Assembly (NCBI RefSeq): GCF_035306585.1
Contig: NZ_DATGNU010000021.1
Coordinates: 1-64,000 of the forward strand
From: Galbibacter sp035306585
Lineage (GTDB): Bacteria > Bacteroidota > Bacteroidia > Flavobacteriales > Flavobacteriaceae
Direction: 5' to 3'
Length of the DNA stretch: 64,000 nt
Positions 23,103 to 32,907 of the stretch are shown in pieces. The notes beneath the pieces are model-generated. The model saw only the letters and a program-made list of their open reading frames with translations, did not search any database and had not been told where the DNA came from. Position 1 is the first letter of the stretch. Each line of letters begins with the position of its first letter. The position numbers were made by a program, and so were the translations under genes.

Positions 23103-25079
23103 GTGAAATACTCTAATAGCTTATTTATATTTTTCTTCCTCCTTGGGAGTTGCTTTATATTTGCCCAAGATGAAGACCTAGAAAGGGAGGTAAATGACAC
23201 TACTCTTGTTTCCTCCAAAGATGCAAAATCCCCTAAAAAGGATGATGAAAAATTTCCAATCACGGATTATAGAATCATTTCCTATCAGCGTGATACCACT
23301 TATTTTGATACCACGCTGACGGTCTATAAACAGTATAAATACAATTATCTTAGAAAGGATAATTTTGAATTATTACGGTTTAATAACATAGGACAGACTT
23401 ATAATCGTCTTGGGGTTACTACAGCGGATAAGAGTTTGTATCCTAGATTGGGCGCAGAGGGTAAACATTTTAACTATATGGAGGTTGAGGACATCAACTA
23501 CTATAGAGTGCCTACGCCTACCACGGAGTTGATGTATAAAACTGTTATGGAGCAGGGACATATTTTGGATGCGATGATTACCGTGAACACTTCTCCGCAA
23601 CTCAATATGTCAATTGCCTATAAAGGAATGCGCTCGCTAGGGAAGTATCAACACATCCTATCGAGTTCTGGAAATTTTAGATTTACCACAAGTTACCATA
23701 CCAAGGACAAGAAATATCTTATGCGATTGCATTATGCAGGGCAAGATATTTTGAATCAAGATAATGGAGGGCTATTGGTTCCAGAACAGTTTTCTAGTGG
23801 AGATGAGGAGTTTATTGATCGTTCTCGAATTGATGTGAAATTCGAAGATGCCGAGAACTTCTTGCTGGGAAAACGGTATTTTCTGGACCATGAATACTTT
23901 ATTTTTAAAGAGCAAGATTCGTTAAAGAATTACGGATTATCTGTAGGGCACGAACTCACCTATGAAACCAAAAGTTATGAGTTTAGACAGGAAGCTGCAA
24001 ATTCTTATTTTGGGGAATCTTACCAAACTTCAAAATTGCATGATAAGTCTAAACTAAGGACTTTTAATAACTTACTGAGTTTAAATTATCAAAATAAGAT
24101 TATTGGGAAGGCTAGTTTTTTGGCCAATTTCTATAAGTATAATTATTTGTTTAATAGTATTGTTGTAGGACCTCAAGGAACAATTACAAATCAACTTAAG
24201 GATAATGAGATAGCCTTAGGAGGGCGTTGGGAAAAGAACATCGGTGGTTTTTCTCTTAAAGGGACACTAATACAAAATATCGTTGGGGAAATGGGCGGTA
24301 CGCAATTAAATGCCCAGATGAAATATAGCCTGAGCGATGCGATCCAACTTGATGCTTCCTTACATGCCTCCACACGTATGCCAAACTTTAATTTCCTCTT
24401 GTACCAAAGTGATTATAAAGGATTCAACTGGCAACATACGGATGATTTTGAAAAACAGAAACTCAGCACTATTACAGGGAAATTAACCCATCAGAAATGG
24501 GGGAGTCTAGAGGTTTCTTATACGGTAAGGGACGGGTATGCTTATTTTAAAGAACACGCCACCTATGATAGCATCTCAGGGGTGGACACCCAGCAATTGG
24601 CTACCGCAGAACAATTTAATGGGAGTATCAATTCTATTAAAGTGAAATTTCAAAATAACATTCATTTTCTCAGGAATTTGGGGCTGGCCAATACGATCAT
24701 GTATCAAAATGTAAGTCAGAGTGAGAATATCCTCAATGTCCCTGAGTTGACAACGCGTCAATCATTGTATTACTCAAACCATTTGTTTCAAAAGGCACTG
24801 TACCTACAAACTGGAATCGAAGCGAAGTATTTTACAAAATATTATATGAACTCGTATAGCCCAGTATTAGGGGAGTTGCTCATTCAGGATAGGGAAGAAT
24901 TTGGTGGTTATCCGGTGCTTGATTTCTTCATAAACGCCAAAGTTCAACGTACCCGTATTTATCTTAAAGCAGAACACCTTAATTCCCTCTTTGGTGAAAA
25001 GGAATATTATTCAGCTCCATTTAACCCTTACCGGGACTTTATTATAAGGTTTGGCGTGGTTTGGAATTTCTTTACCTAA
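23103..25079 (+). CDS. Putative porin, outer-membrane beta-barrel
   Basis: A 658-residue outer-membrane protein. It begins at GTG 23103 with a signal peptide (KYSNSLFIFFFLLGSCFIFA, cut before QDEDLE), then a short acidic region. The rest is rich in amphipathic strands with aromatic ends (QLNMSIAYKGMRSLGKYQH, RLHYAGQDILNQDNG, YLKAEHLNSLFGEKEYY), and it ends with RFGVVWNFFT, a barrel-closing strand with terminal aromatics. This fits the putative porin family found next to rnhB in flavobacteria. Substrate is unknown. The PLP-dependent gene follows 24 bases later on the same strand. Confidence 0.83.
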   Translation: MKYSNSLFIFFFLLGSCFIFAQDEDLEREVNDTTLVSSKDAKSPKKDDEKFPITDYRIISYQRDTTYFDTTLTVYKQYKYNYLRKDNFELLRFNNIGQTYNRLGVTTADKSLYPRLGAEGKHFNYMEVEDINYYRVPTPTTELMYKTVMEQGHILDAMITVNTSPQLNMSIAYKGMRSLGKYQHILSSSGNFRFTTSYHTKDKKYLMRLHYAGQDILNQDNGGLLVPEQFSSGDEEFIDRSRIDVKFEDAENFLLGKRYFLDHEYFIFKEQDSLKNYGLSVGHELTYETKSYEFRQEAANSYFGESYQTSKLHDKSKLRTFNNLLSLNYQNKIIGKASFLANFYKYNYLFNSIVVGPQGTITNQLKDNEIALGGRWEKNIGGFSLKGTLIQNIVGEMGGTQLNAQMKYSLSDAIQLDASLHASTRMPNFNFLLYQSDYKGFNWQHTDDFEKQKLSTITGKLTHQKWGSLEVSYTVRDGYAYFKEHATYDSISGVDTQQLATAEQFNGSINSIKVKFQNNIHFLRNLGLANTIMYQNVSQSENILNVPELTTRQSLYYSNHLFQKALYLQTGIEAKYFTKYYMNSYSPVLGELLIQDREEFGGYPVLDFFINAKVQRTRIYLKAEHLNSLFGEKEYYSAPFNPYRDFIIRFGVVWNFFT

Positions 25080-25103
25080 GAGCCGTATCAAATAACTAAC
25101 AAT

Positions 25104-26198
25104 ATGACCATAGAACAGTTTAAGAAAGATTACCCTGTGATGACAAGATTTTGTTATCTCAATACGGCTTCCTCAGGACTTCTTGGGGAAGGTCTAATGG
25201 AGTGGCGTCAAAATCATGATATTGACTTTCTTATCGGGGGGAGTCAGTTTCGATTGTCAGTCGATCAAACTTTAAATAGCGTTAGAACCGATGTGGCGAA
25301 CTATTTTAATGCCGCTAATAAAGAAGTGTTTCTGACACCGAACTTTACTTTTGCTTTAAAAACCTTAGTGAGCGGAATGGATAAAGACAAGTCGGTTTTA
25401 CTGCTACAAGACGATTATCCATCGCTTAGTTTTCCTTTTTACTCAAGCGGGTTAAAGGTGAAGACAATCGAGATTACTGCAGATCTTGAGGATCGAATTT
25501 TACAAGAGTTTAATGATAATACTCCAGATGTATTTGCTTTTAGTTTGGTGCAATATATCAGTGGTATTAAATTAGATCTTAATTTTATTAATTCTCTTAA
25601 AAAGCAATACCCTGATGTACTTTTAATTGCGGACGCTACGCAGTATAGTGGCACTGAAATGTTTTCCTTTAAAGATTCTGGAATAGATATCTTTGGAGGT
25701 AGCGGATATAAGTGGCTTCTAGCAGGCTATGGAAATGCCTATTTGTTAGTCAAAGAAGCGCAACAAAATAACTTCTATAGCAATACCCTGGAAATAGAGC
25801 CACTAGAGCAGCCATTTTTACAATCTAAAAGTCACTTGGAACTTCACTTGGAAGCAGGTCATTTAGATACCTTAAATTTAGGAAGTCTAGGTTACAGTCT
25901 AAAACAGCTGTCAGCTGTTGGACAGAAGGAAATTGAACAACACATTTCGCGTGTTGCAACTTATGCTAAAGAACAATTTCTTTCTTTAGGTCTCTTAGAT
26001 GGAACTATTGTAAAACGGACTGTTAAGCACTCCAATATATTTAATCTTCAACTATCAGATAAACAAGCGCAGTTGCTCAGTGAGCGAAACATTGTGTTTT
26101 CAAAAAGAGGACCAGGCGTTCGATTAAGTTTCCATCTCTACAATACTGAAAAGGATGTTGACAAAGTAGTTAAAATACTCCGTGGTAATCCGAAATAA
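25104..26198 (+). CDS. PLP-dependent class V aminotransferase-fold protein
   Basis: A 364-residue fold-type I PLP enzyme of the class V (cysteine desulfurase-like) group. The Schiff-base Lys is probably K203 in GGSGYKWLLAGYG. The Asp that contacts the pyridine nitrogen is D177 in LLIADATQYSG, and the N-terminal CYLNTASSGLL segment is typical of the family. No Cys-loop of a cysteine desulfurase is visible, so an aminotransferase or C-S lyase role is possible. It converges with the EgtB-like gene with 11 bases between them. In ergothioneine biosynthesis EgtE is such a PLP lyase, but the link here is only a suggestion from position. Confidence 0.8.
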   Translation: MTIEQFKKDYPVMTRFCYLNTASSGLLGEGLMEWRQNHDIDFLIGGSQFRLSVDQTLNSVRTDVANYFNAANKEVFLTPNFTFALKTLVSGMDKDKSVLLLQDDYPSLSFPFYSSGLKVKTIEITADLEDRILQEFNDNTPDVFAFSLVQYISGIKLDLNFINSLKKQYPDVLLIADATQYSGTEMFSFKDSGIDIFGGSGYKWLLAGYGNAYLLVKEAQQNNFYSNTLEIEPLEQPFLQSKSHLELHLEAGHLDTLNLGSLGYSLKQLSAVGQKEIEQHISRVATYAKEQFLSLGLLDGTIVKRTVKHSNIFNLQLSDKQAQLLSERNIVFSKRGPGVRLSFHLYNTEKDVDKVVKILRGNPK

Positions 26199-26209
26199 GG
26201 CTGTTTGTT

Positions 26210-27373
26210 TTATCCTTTGGCCAACCGAATTCCACTAAATTGCCATCGTAAGGAAGGATGATAGAAATTTCGGTAGGTATATCGCGTATGGTTCTTAGAG
26301 GTTACAACCGATCCTCCACGTAGCACTTTTTTATTAACCATGAAGTTTTGGTTGTACTCCCAAATGAATTCAGTACGCTTTTTGAATTTAGGATAGGGTT
26401 GATACGCGCTCTCAGTCCATTCCCAGCGTTTTCCCCAATCGAAATAGTCTTGTGCGATTTCCCATTCAAACTCGGTAGGCAAACGTAGTTCTCTCCAATT
26501 GGCGTAGGCGAAGGCTTCATAATACGAAACATGGGTTACAGGGGCTTCAAGGTCTAATACTCGGATACCCTTAAGGGTGTATTGTTGCCACTGCCCTGCG
26601 ACAAAATGCCAATACATAGGCGACTTTATCTGATGTCTTTTTAACCACTGCCAACCTTCAGCGTGCCATAGATGATCATTCTCATAGCCACCATCTAATA
26701 TGAATTCTAGATACTCCCCATTGGTAACGAGTTTGTTGGATATCTTATAATTATTCAGATATACTTTGTGTTTTCCTAGTTCATTGTCAAAACAAAAGTC
26801 AGTAGTGGCGTGACCAATTTCATATAATCCTTCTTTTACTTTGATCCACTTGTTTTTTTGTTTCTCAATGATGTTCTCTTCGTAGGTCTCAGAGTAACGT
26901 GGGCGCAGTGGATTACTACCTAGGAGGTATTTGATATCATTAAGCAGCAATTCCTGATGCTGCTTTTCATGTTGTATACCTAAGGTTAAAAGAAATGACA
27001 TCTGTTCATCGGGATGATCATCCAAGAACTCTGCCAAATAATTAGTGATGTGATCGCGGTACTCATAAACTTCTTCTACAGAAGGTCTTGATAGATTCGC
27101 TCTACTGGATCTTAAATGGCGATCTTCAATGTGCTGGTAGGCACTGTTAAAGATGTGTTTGAATTCTGGATTATACTCCTGGTAATTTTCGTTGAATTTT
27201 TTAAGGAAATATTCTTCAAAGAACCAACTCGTATGGCCTAAATGCCATTTTGGGGGAGACATATAATTTCGTAGTTGAATCACATAATCCTCTTGGGTTA
27301 AAGGCGCGCAAATCTCTTCGGTCGTTTGCCTAGTCTGAATGAAATCGCCAATGATTTGATCGGAGATTAGCAT
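26210..27373 (-). CDS. egtB: EgtB-like sulfoxide synthase
   Basis: A 387-residue protein with an N-terminal DinB-like four-helix domain and a C-terminal formylglycine-generating-enzyme-like domain, the layout of ergothioneine biosynthesis protein EgtB. EgtB is a non-haem iron enzyme that joins cysteine or gamma-glutamylcysteine to trimethylhistidine. The iron ligands are visible as H47 (HLGHTSWFF) and the HX3H pair H135/H139 in HEKQHQE. The C-terminal domain has LRLPTEFEWEIAQ and LRGGSVVTSKNHTRYTYRNF. No egtD methyltransferase gene, which often accompanies egtB, is found on either side. The start at 27373 gives MLISDQII, a normal family start. Confidence 0.88.
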   Translation of the reverse strand: MLISDQIIGDFIQTRQTTEEICAPLTQEDYVIQLRNYMSPPKWHLGHTSWFFEEYFLKKFNENYQEYNPEFKHIFNSAYQHIEDRHLRSSRANLSRPSVEEVYEYRDHITNYLAEFLDDHPDEQMSFLLTLGIQHEKQHQELLLNDIKYLLGSNPLRPRYSETYEENIIEKQKNKWIKVKEGLYEIGHATTDFCFDNELGKHKVYLNNYKISNKLVTNGEYLEFILDGGYENDHLWHAEGWQWLKRHQIKSPMYWHFVAGQWQQYTLKGIRVLDLEAPVTHVSYYEAFAYANWRELRLPTEFEWEIAQDYFDWGKRWEWTESAYQPYPKFKKRTEFIWEYNQNFMVNKKVLRGGSVVTSKNHTRYTYRNFYHPSLRWQFSGIRLAKG

Positions 27374-27485
27374 ATACTATTCATTTACAATGATTTTATG
27401 TCCTAAAATTAGTGATTTTAAAACAATTGATATAGTATAATTGCGTTAAAGTTGTTCAAAAGGCTAGTGGCGATCATAGTTGTCC

Positions 27486-28310
27486 TTATACGGCTACACG
27501 TCCTTTGATGTGTGGATGTGGGTCGTAATTTTCAAGACTAAAATCTTCGAATTTAAAATCAAAGATGGATTTTATCTCCGGATTCAGTTTCATTGTTGGC
27601 AATGGTCTGGGTTCTCTGGAGAGTTGTAATTCCAATTGCGTTACATGGTTGTTGTAAATATGTGCGTCCCCGAAGGTGTGAATAAAATCTCCTGCCCCGT
27701 ACCCACATACTTGTGCTATCATCATAGTAAATAGGGCGTAAGATGCGATGTTGAAAGGAACTCCTAAAAAGATATCAGCACTTCTTTGATATAGCTGACA
27801 GGACAATTTTCCATCGGCGACATAGAATTGGAAAAAAGCGTGGCATGGCGGTAGTGCCGCTTTTCCCTTGGCTACATTTTCTTGGAAGCTTAATTGATTA
27901 TCAGGGAGCACACTTGGGTTCCATGCACTAACGAGCATGCGACGTGAATTCGGGTTGTTTTTTAAGGTGTGAATAACCTCTGTAATTTGGTCGATCTCTT
28001 CACTGTTCCAGTTTCGCCATTGATGGCCATAGACCGGACCTAAATCCCCCTTATCATCAGCCCATTCATTCCATATTCGAACGCCGTTTTCTTGGAGGTA
28101 TCCGATGTTAGTGTCTCCCTTTATAAACCATAACAATTCATAGATAATTGATTTAAGATGTAGCTTTTTAGTGGTCACCATAGGGAAACCTTTGCTCAGA
28201 TCAAAACGCATTTGATACCCGAACACACTTTTTGTACCTGTGCCTGTACGGTCTCCTTTCTCATGTCCATTCTCCAAAACGTGTCTAACCAAATCGTGAT
28301 ATTGCTTCAT
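27486..28310 (-). CDS. thyA: Thymidylate synthase
   Basis: Makes dTMP from dUMP with methylenetetrahydrofolate. The 274-residue protein has the catalytic Cys in LPPCHAFFQFYV, the dUMP-phosphate arginine segment PNSRRMLVSAWNPS, the QLYQRSADIFLGVPFNIASY segment and the folate-binding HIYNNHVTQ. The nucleoside transporter lies upstream on the same strand, so nucleotide salvage and synthesis may be linked. The 132 bases between them contain no recognised element. Confidence 0.98.
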   Translation of the reverse strand: MKQYHDLVRHVLENGHEKGDRTGTGTKSVFGYQMRFDLSKGFPMVTTKKLHLKSIIYELLWFIKGDTNIGYLQENGVRIWNEWADDKGDLGPVYGHQWRNWNSEEIDQITEVIHTLKNNPNSRRMLVSAWNPSVLPDNQLSFQENVAKGKAALPPCHAFFQFYVADGKLSCQLYQRSADIFLGVPFNIASYALFTMMIAQVCGYGAGDFIHTFGDAHIYNNHVTQLELQLSREPRPLPTMKLNPEIKSIFDFKFEDFSLENYDPHPHIKGRVAV

Positions 28311-28442
28311 CTTATGTTTTTTTTTAAAATTGTTGAAATGATCCCTTCAAATCTAAGGTTTTTTGTTTAATCCCAAAACACTATTAGGGAGTGCTTATTT
28401 TTAAAAATCCTGAAGGCTTAAAGGTAACAAATCAGGGATAAT

Positions 28443-30104
28443 TTATCCTAGAATCATTCCTGCGATAGTGGCAGATAAAAGGGAAGCTAACGATCCACCT
28501 AACACCGCTTTTAATCCAAATTCAGAAAGTGTTTTACGCTGTCCTGGTGCTAGAGAACCGATCCCGCCTATTTGAATCCCTATGGAGGCAAAATTCGCAA
28601 AACCACATAACATATAGGTTGCCATGATCACGGATTTATTATAGGTGAAATGCGTTCCACTTGTGATGTTTTTTAATTCTGCTAATTGGACGTAGCCCAC
28701 AAATTCACTGGCGGCTAATTTTATCCCTAGTAATTGTCCCATAAGCATCATGTCCTCTTTTGCCACTCCGATAAGCCACATAAGTGGAGCAAATGCAATT
28801 CCTAGAATGGATTCTAGTGAGAAGAATTCATAGGGTGTGTTATTGGCTAAGAGCGTATTTAAATTGGTGATATCTCCAACCCATCTTAGGCCATAATTAA
28901 GCATGGCGATAAAGGCAATAAAGACTAAAAGCATCGCGGCTACATTGGCGGCCAGCTTAAGTCCTTCCGTGGTTCCATTTGCAATAGCATCCAGGAGGTT
29001 GGAACCAATTTTATCCGAAGTAACTTCTAAGTTAGCATTGATCTTTTCTTGTTGCGGGTAGAGCATTTTTGAAATCACAATCGCTCCTGGTGCTGCCATC
29101 ACTGAGGCAGCTAATAAATGTTTGGCAAAAACCAGTCGTAACGCTGGATCGTCACCGCCTAGAAATCCGATGTATGCCGCAAGAACACCTCCAGCCACAG
29201 TGGACATTCCACCAACCATAACTAGGAGCATTTCCGATTTGTTCATGCGTTCCAAATAGGCCTTGATCATTAAAGGTGCTTCGGTTTGTCCGAGAAATAT
29301 GTTTCCAGCGACCGACAGGCTTTCAGCTCCAGATATGCCCAATAGCTTGGTTAGAACCCATGCCATTGCTTTGACCACGTTTTGTATGATCCCTAAATAA
29401 AACAGCACGGAAGTCAGCGCAGAAAAGAAGATGATCGTGGGTAATACTTGAAATAAAAAGATGTACCCAAAACTTTCTGTATTCATCAAACCGCCTAGTA
29501 AGAACTCACTGCCTGCAGCGGTAAAATCAAGTACCAATATAAAAAGGTTTCCAAGCCATTCGAAAGCACTTTGAACAAAGGGAATCTCTAATATACCAAT
29601 GGCTAATATAAGTTGAGCAGCCAGGCCCAGTACGACTGTTTTCCAATTGATCGCTGATCGGTTGTGACTAAAGACAAAAGCGATAAATATTAGTACCAAC
29701 ATTCCCAATGCCCCTCGCCATAAGCTGGTAAAGCTAAAACCTTGATTGGGTACAATTGCGCCTTGTCCTTGAAGGGTTTGTGCATTAGGGTGCGAGGTAA
29801 AGGCGAGCGTTTGAGTTTTATTTTTTAAAAGCAGCTTCTGATCTGTTAGTTCACTTACGGTATAATATTCCACCTGATCTGGGTGATCGTAAAAGTTTAA
29901 GCTCAGCAGATCATCAATATGGGTGTAGTTTCCTTGAAGTGTTTCTGTGGCAGTTGAGAGGGTGAAAGTTCCGTTTTCAAAAATAATCTTTGTGATAGAG
30001 GTGGATGGATCGGACTCGGTTATTTGCCATTCTTTTTTGATATTTTGCCCCAAGGCTATTATTGAAAAAAGGATGCTAAATAATAAGGCTATACGTTTTT
30101 TCAT
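28443..30104 (-). CDS. NupC-family nucleoside transporter with an N-terminal exported domain
   Basis: A 553-residue concentrative nucleoside transporter (CNT/NupC family). The transport region (about 130-553) has ten or so hydrophobic helices and the family motifs GNIFLGQTEAPLMIKAYL, GGMSTVAGGVLAAYIG and CGFANFASIGIQIGGIG. Unusually, the first 125 residues form a signal peptide (MKKRIALLFSILFSIIALG) plus a small beta-rich domain (DPSTSITKIIFENGTFTLST, then YYTVSELTDQKLLLKN), reminiscent of a lipocalin-like fold, placed ahead of the first helix on the periplasmic side. It lies between a bifunctional nuclease gene and thyA on the same strand. Confidence 0.92.
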   Translation of the reverse strand: MKKRIALLFSILFSIIALGQNIKKEWQITESDPSTSITKIIFENGTFTLSTATETLQGNYTHIDDLLSLNFYDHPDQVEYYTVSELTDQKLLLKNKTQTLAFTSHPNAQTLQGQGAIVPNQGFSFTSLWRGALGMLVLIFIAFVFSHNRSAINWKTVVLGLAAQLILAIGILEIPFVQSAFEWLGNLFILVLDFTAAGSEFLLGGLMNTESFGYIFLFQVLPTIIFFSALTSVLFYLGIIQNVVKAMAWVLTKLLGISGAESLSVAGNIFLGQTEAPLMIKAYLERMNKSEMLLVMVGGMSTVAGGVLAAYIGFLGGDDPALRLVFAKHLLAASVMAAPGAIVISKMLYPQQEKINANLEVTSDKIGSNLLDAIANGTTEGLKLAANVAAMLLVFIAFIAMLNYGLRWVGDITNLNTLLANNTPYEFFSLESILGIAFAPLMWLIGVAKEDMMLMGQLLGIKLAASEFVGYVQLAELKNITSGTHFTYNKSVIMATYMLCGFANFASIGIQIGGIGSLAPGQRKTLSEFGLKAVLGGSLASLLSATIAGMILG

Positions 30105-30219
30105 CAGTTGTAAGGTGTGTCTTGTGTAAACATCAATGTAGCGGTGGGTTGGTCCTTTTAAAAATTTCTACATCTATGGGTGATATATATATGGAAAAAG
30201 TTAAACTTTATATGATTTG

Positions 30220-30843
30220 CTATCTGTTTTTGGGTTCTCTTCTTGAGATTTCATCGCGTATTTTAGCGGCCTTTTCGTAGTCCTCACTTCGCACAGCTCC
30301 ATCTAAAAGTTCGTGTAATTCCTGCAAGGAATGAGAACGGTAAGAATTATCATCTGAAGATGGCTTGTCTTCTTTACTGATCACTTCCTCTACAATAATA
30401 CTGTCTTTTTCTTTGTCTTCTTTTGGAGAGAATTTTAAATAGATTCCTGCCTTGTCTAAAATGTTTTTATAAGTAAATATAGGTGCATCAAATCTTAAGG
30501 CAAGGGCTATAGCGTCACTGGTTCTTGCATCGATAATTTCTTCAATCTTATCTCGTTCGCAAATAATACTAGAATAAAATACGCCATCGACTAATTTGTG
30601 AATTATAACTTGCTTGACCACGATTTCGAACCGGTCTGCAAAATTTTTAAACAAATCATGGGTCAGGGGGCGAGGTGGTTTAATTTCTTTTTCCAGTGCA
30701 ATGGCAATAGATTGGGCTTCAAAGGCTCCAATGACAATAGGAAGTTTTCGTTCGCCGTCTACTTCGTTGAGAATTAAGGCGTATGCTCCATTCTGGGTTT
30801 GGCTATAGGAAATTCCTTTTATGTTCAATTTTACTAAGCTCAT
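30220..30843 (-). CDS. Bifunctional nuclease family protein (DUF151) with a UvrB/UvrC-like motif
   Basis: A 207-residue soluble protein. The N-terminal DUF151 domain (about 1-140) has RKLPIVIGAFEAQSIAIALE and DARTSDAIALALRF, typical of the bifunctional RNase/DNase family first described in plants. The C-terminal 40 residues (LHELLDGAVRSEDYEKAAKI followed by RDEISRRE) form a UVR-type coiled motif as in UvrB and UvrC. Nuclease activity is family knowledge, not visible from motifs. It follows etfA on the minus strand but is separated from it by a terminator-like hairpin. Confidence 0.88.
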   Translation of the reverse strand: MSLVKLNIKGISYSQTQNGAYALILNEVDGERKLPIVIGAFEAQSIAIALEKEIKPPRPLTHDLFKNFADRFEIVVKQVIIHKLVDGVFYSSIICERDKIEEIIDARTSDAIALALRFDAPIFTYKNILDKAGIYLKFSPKEDKEKDSIIVEEVISKEDKPSSDDNSYRSHSLQELHELLDGAVRSEDYEKAAKIRDEISRREPKNR

Positions 30844-30862
30844 ACATCATCAAAATAATAAA

Positions 30863-30906
30863 GGCTGCCTAAATAATGAGGACGTATCCCTATAATTTAG
30901 ACAGCC
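30863..30906 (-). terminator. Hairpin terminator after etfA
   Basis: Arms GGCTGCCTAAAT (30863-30874) and ATTTAGACAGCC (30895-30906) pair over 12 positions with one mismatch and a 20-base loop. On the minus strand it is followed by a T-rich tail (CTTTATTATTTTG). Confidence 0.7.
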
Positions 30907-30931
30907 CTCTGCGGGCACAATTTAGCAAAAA

Positions 30932-31900
30932 TTATGCGTTATTTGCTTTAAATTCTTTCAATTTTTCGATTAACTCTGGCACTACCGTAAAGGCATCCCC
31001 AACTACGCCGTAATCCGCAGCTTTAAAAAATGGTGCTTCAGGATCATTATTAATGACCAGTTTTACCTTTGAAGCATTCACTCCAGCCAGGTGTTGAATG
31101 GCACCAGAGATTCCTACGGCAACATAGAGGTTGGAAGCCACTGGTTTACCGGTTTGTCCAACGTGCTCGCTATGAGGTCTCCAACCCATATCAGACACTG
31201 GTTTTGAGCATGCAGTTGCTGCACCCAGTACTTCTGCTAGGTCCTCAATGAGGTGCCAGTTTTCAGGTCCTTTTAATCCACGACCTCCGGAGACCACAAT
31301 ATCAGCATCTGCAATAGCAATTTTTCCAGTGGTTTTATCCACAGCACTTACTTTGATATCAAAATCTTTTTCATCCAATACAGGGGTAAATGATTCCGAA
31401 GTTGCACTCGCGCTATGTTCCTTAAGACCATAGGCATTATTGGCCAGGCCTAGGATCTTTATTGCTGAGGTAATCTCTGTGTGATTGAATGCTTTGTTTG
31501 AAAAGGCAGTTCGCTTGACTCTAAATGGCTCAACACTCTCTGGTAATGCTACTACATTTGAAGCATAACCAGCTTTTAATCCTGCTGATAATAGGGGTGC
31601 AAGGTATTTGGAATTAGCACTGGAGCTTACAACAATAACCTTGCTTGAATTTTGCTCAGCTGCTTGCTGTAATACGTCTGCATATGCCTTTGCATTGAAG
31701 TTATCTAGCTTTGAATCCTTCACTTGAAGGACTTTGTTAACTCCATAATTTGCTAAAGCAGTGGTGTCATTTACATTTATAGCCACAGCAACAACCTGGG
31801 TGTTTAGCTGATCCGCCACACCTTTAGCATAGGAGGCAACTTCCAAAGCGCTTTTTTTGAATTTTCCGTTTTCTGATTCGGTATATACTAATATTGACAT
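30932..31900 (-). CDS. etfA: Electron transfer flavoprotein alpha subunit
   Basis: With EtfB forms the FAD-containing heterodimer that carries electrons from acyl-CoA dehydrogenases to the quinone pool. The 322-residue protein has the alpha-subunit FAD-binding C-terminal domain with ADIVVSGGRGLKGPENWHLI, ACSKPVSDMGWRPHSEHVGQ, TGKPVASNLYVAVGISGAIQ and INNDPEAPFF. It lies 90 bases downstream of etfB on the same strand and ends before a terminator hairpin. Confidence 0.97.
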   Translation of the reverse strand: MSILVYTESENGKFKKSALEVASYAKGVADQLNTQVVAVAINVNDTTALANYGVNKVLQVKDSKLDNFNAKAYADVLQQAAEQNSSKVIVVSSSANSKYLAPLLSAGLKAGYASNVVALPESVEPFRVKRTAFSNKAFNHTEITSAIKILGLANNAYGLKEHSASATSESFTPVLDEKDFDIKVSAVDKTTGKIAIADADIVVSGGRGLKGPENWHLIEDLAEVLGAATACSKPVSDMGWRPHSEHVGQTGKPVASNLYVAVGISGAIQHLAGVNASKVKLVINNDPEAPFFKAADYGVVGDAFTVVPELIEKLKEFKANNA

Positions 31901-31990
31901 GTTTGTATCTTTATCACATTAAAAATATAGTTGGATTGTTTTTTAGTTAAAACTAAAAAAATGATCCATTAGGATGCCTTAGGCATGTTA

Positions 31991-32731
31991 TTAAATAACT
32001 TTCGCCTCATTGTGTAACAAATCAATTAAGGCATCAAGGTTATTGGCCTCTACCAATTTAACCGCTCCTTTAGGCGCTGGTTTTTCAAAAGAGACGGCCT
32101 TTGTCAGGCTAGCTGTCTCGGTAGGTTCTTGCACGGTTAATGGTTTTTTTCTAGCCATCATAATACCCCGTACATTAGGGATCTTTAAATCTTTCTCTTC
32201 GACTATTCCTTTTTGGCCCCCGATAACTAATGGGAGGGATGTTTGAAGCGATTCCTTACCGCCGTCTATTTCGCGGGTTGCTGTTGCAGTATTTCCATCA
32301 ACCTCTAATCCAATACAGCTGTTGACAAAGTTAAAACCAGTAAGCTCAGCTAGAATTCCAGGAACCATGCCGCCGTTGTAATCAATGGATTCTTTACCAG
32401 CAATCACAAGATCGTAGTCTTTGGCAACTGCTGCGAGTTGAACCGCGGTGTAATAGCCATCAATTGGGGTGGCATTGATACGGATCGCTTTGTCAGCTCC
32501 AATAGCAAGTGCTTTTCTAAGGGTGGGCTCTGTGCTGCTATCTCCAACATTGACAACGGTTACCTCAGCCCCTTGTTTTTCTTTAAACCACATAGCACGT
32601 GTTAGACCAAATTCATCATTAGGATTAATGATAAATTGCACGCCAGTGGTGTCAAATTGCTGATCGCCATCGGTAAAATTAATTTTAGAGGTGGTGTCAG
32701 GAACATGACTTATGCAAACTAATATTTTCAT
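31991..32731 (-). CDS. etfB: Electron transfer flavoprotein beta subunit
   Basis: The 246-residue partner of EtfA, which binds AMP and the acyl-CoA dehydrogenase. Recognisable segments are MKILVCISHVPDTTSKI, INPNDEFGLTRA, GADKAIRI and LVIAGKESIDYNGGMVPGIL, followed by the signature region GGKESLQTSLPLVIGGQKGI with PNVRGIMMARKKPL. It is first in the etfB-etfA operon and is divergent from pdhB. Confidence 0.97.
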   Translation of the reverse strand: MKILVCISHVPDTTSKINFTDGDQQFDTTGVQFIINPNDEFGLTRAMWFKEKQGAEVTVVNVGDSSTEPTLRKALAIGADKAIRINATPIDGYYTAVQLAAVAKDYDLVIAGKESIDYNGGMVPGILAELTGFNFVNSCIGLEVDGNTATATREIDGGKESLQTSLPLVIGGQKGIVEEKDLKIPNVRGIMMARKKPLTVQEPTETASLTKAVSFEKPAPKGAVKLVEANNLDALIDLLHNEAKVI

Positions 32732-32907
32732 TTTTGAAGATGTTTTTTATGATATAAATATATTGTGTAACGAAGATACTGATTAATTTAACAATAAGCT
32801 ATGCATGCATAATATTTTTTTATCAGAATCTTATGGAGATAGTTGTGTTAGAATTACTATTTTTGCTAAGCTTAAAAAATAGATGTCAATACTATCAAAT
32901 AAAATAA

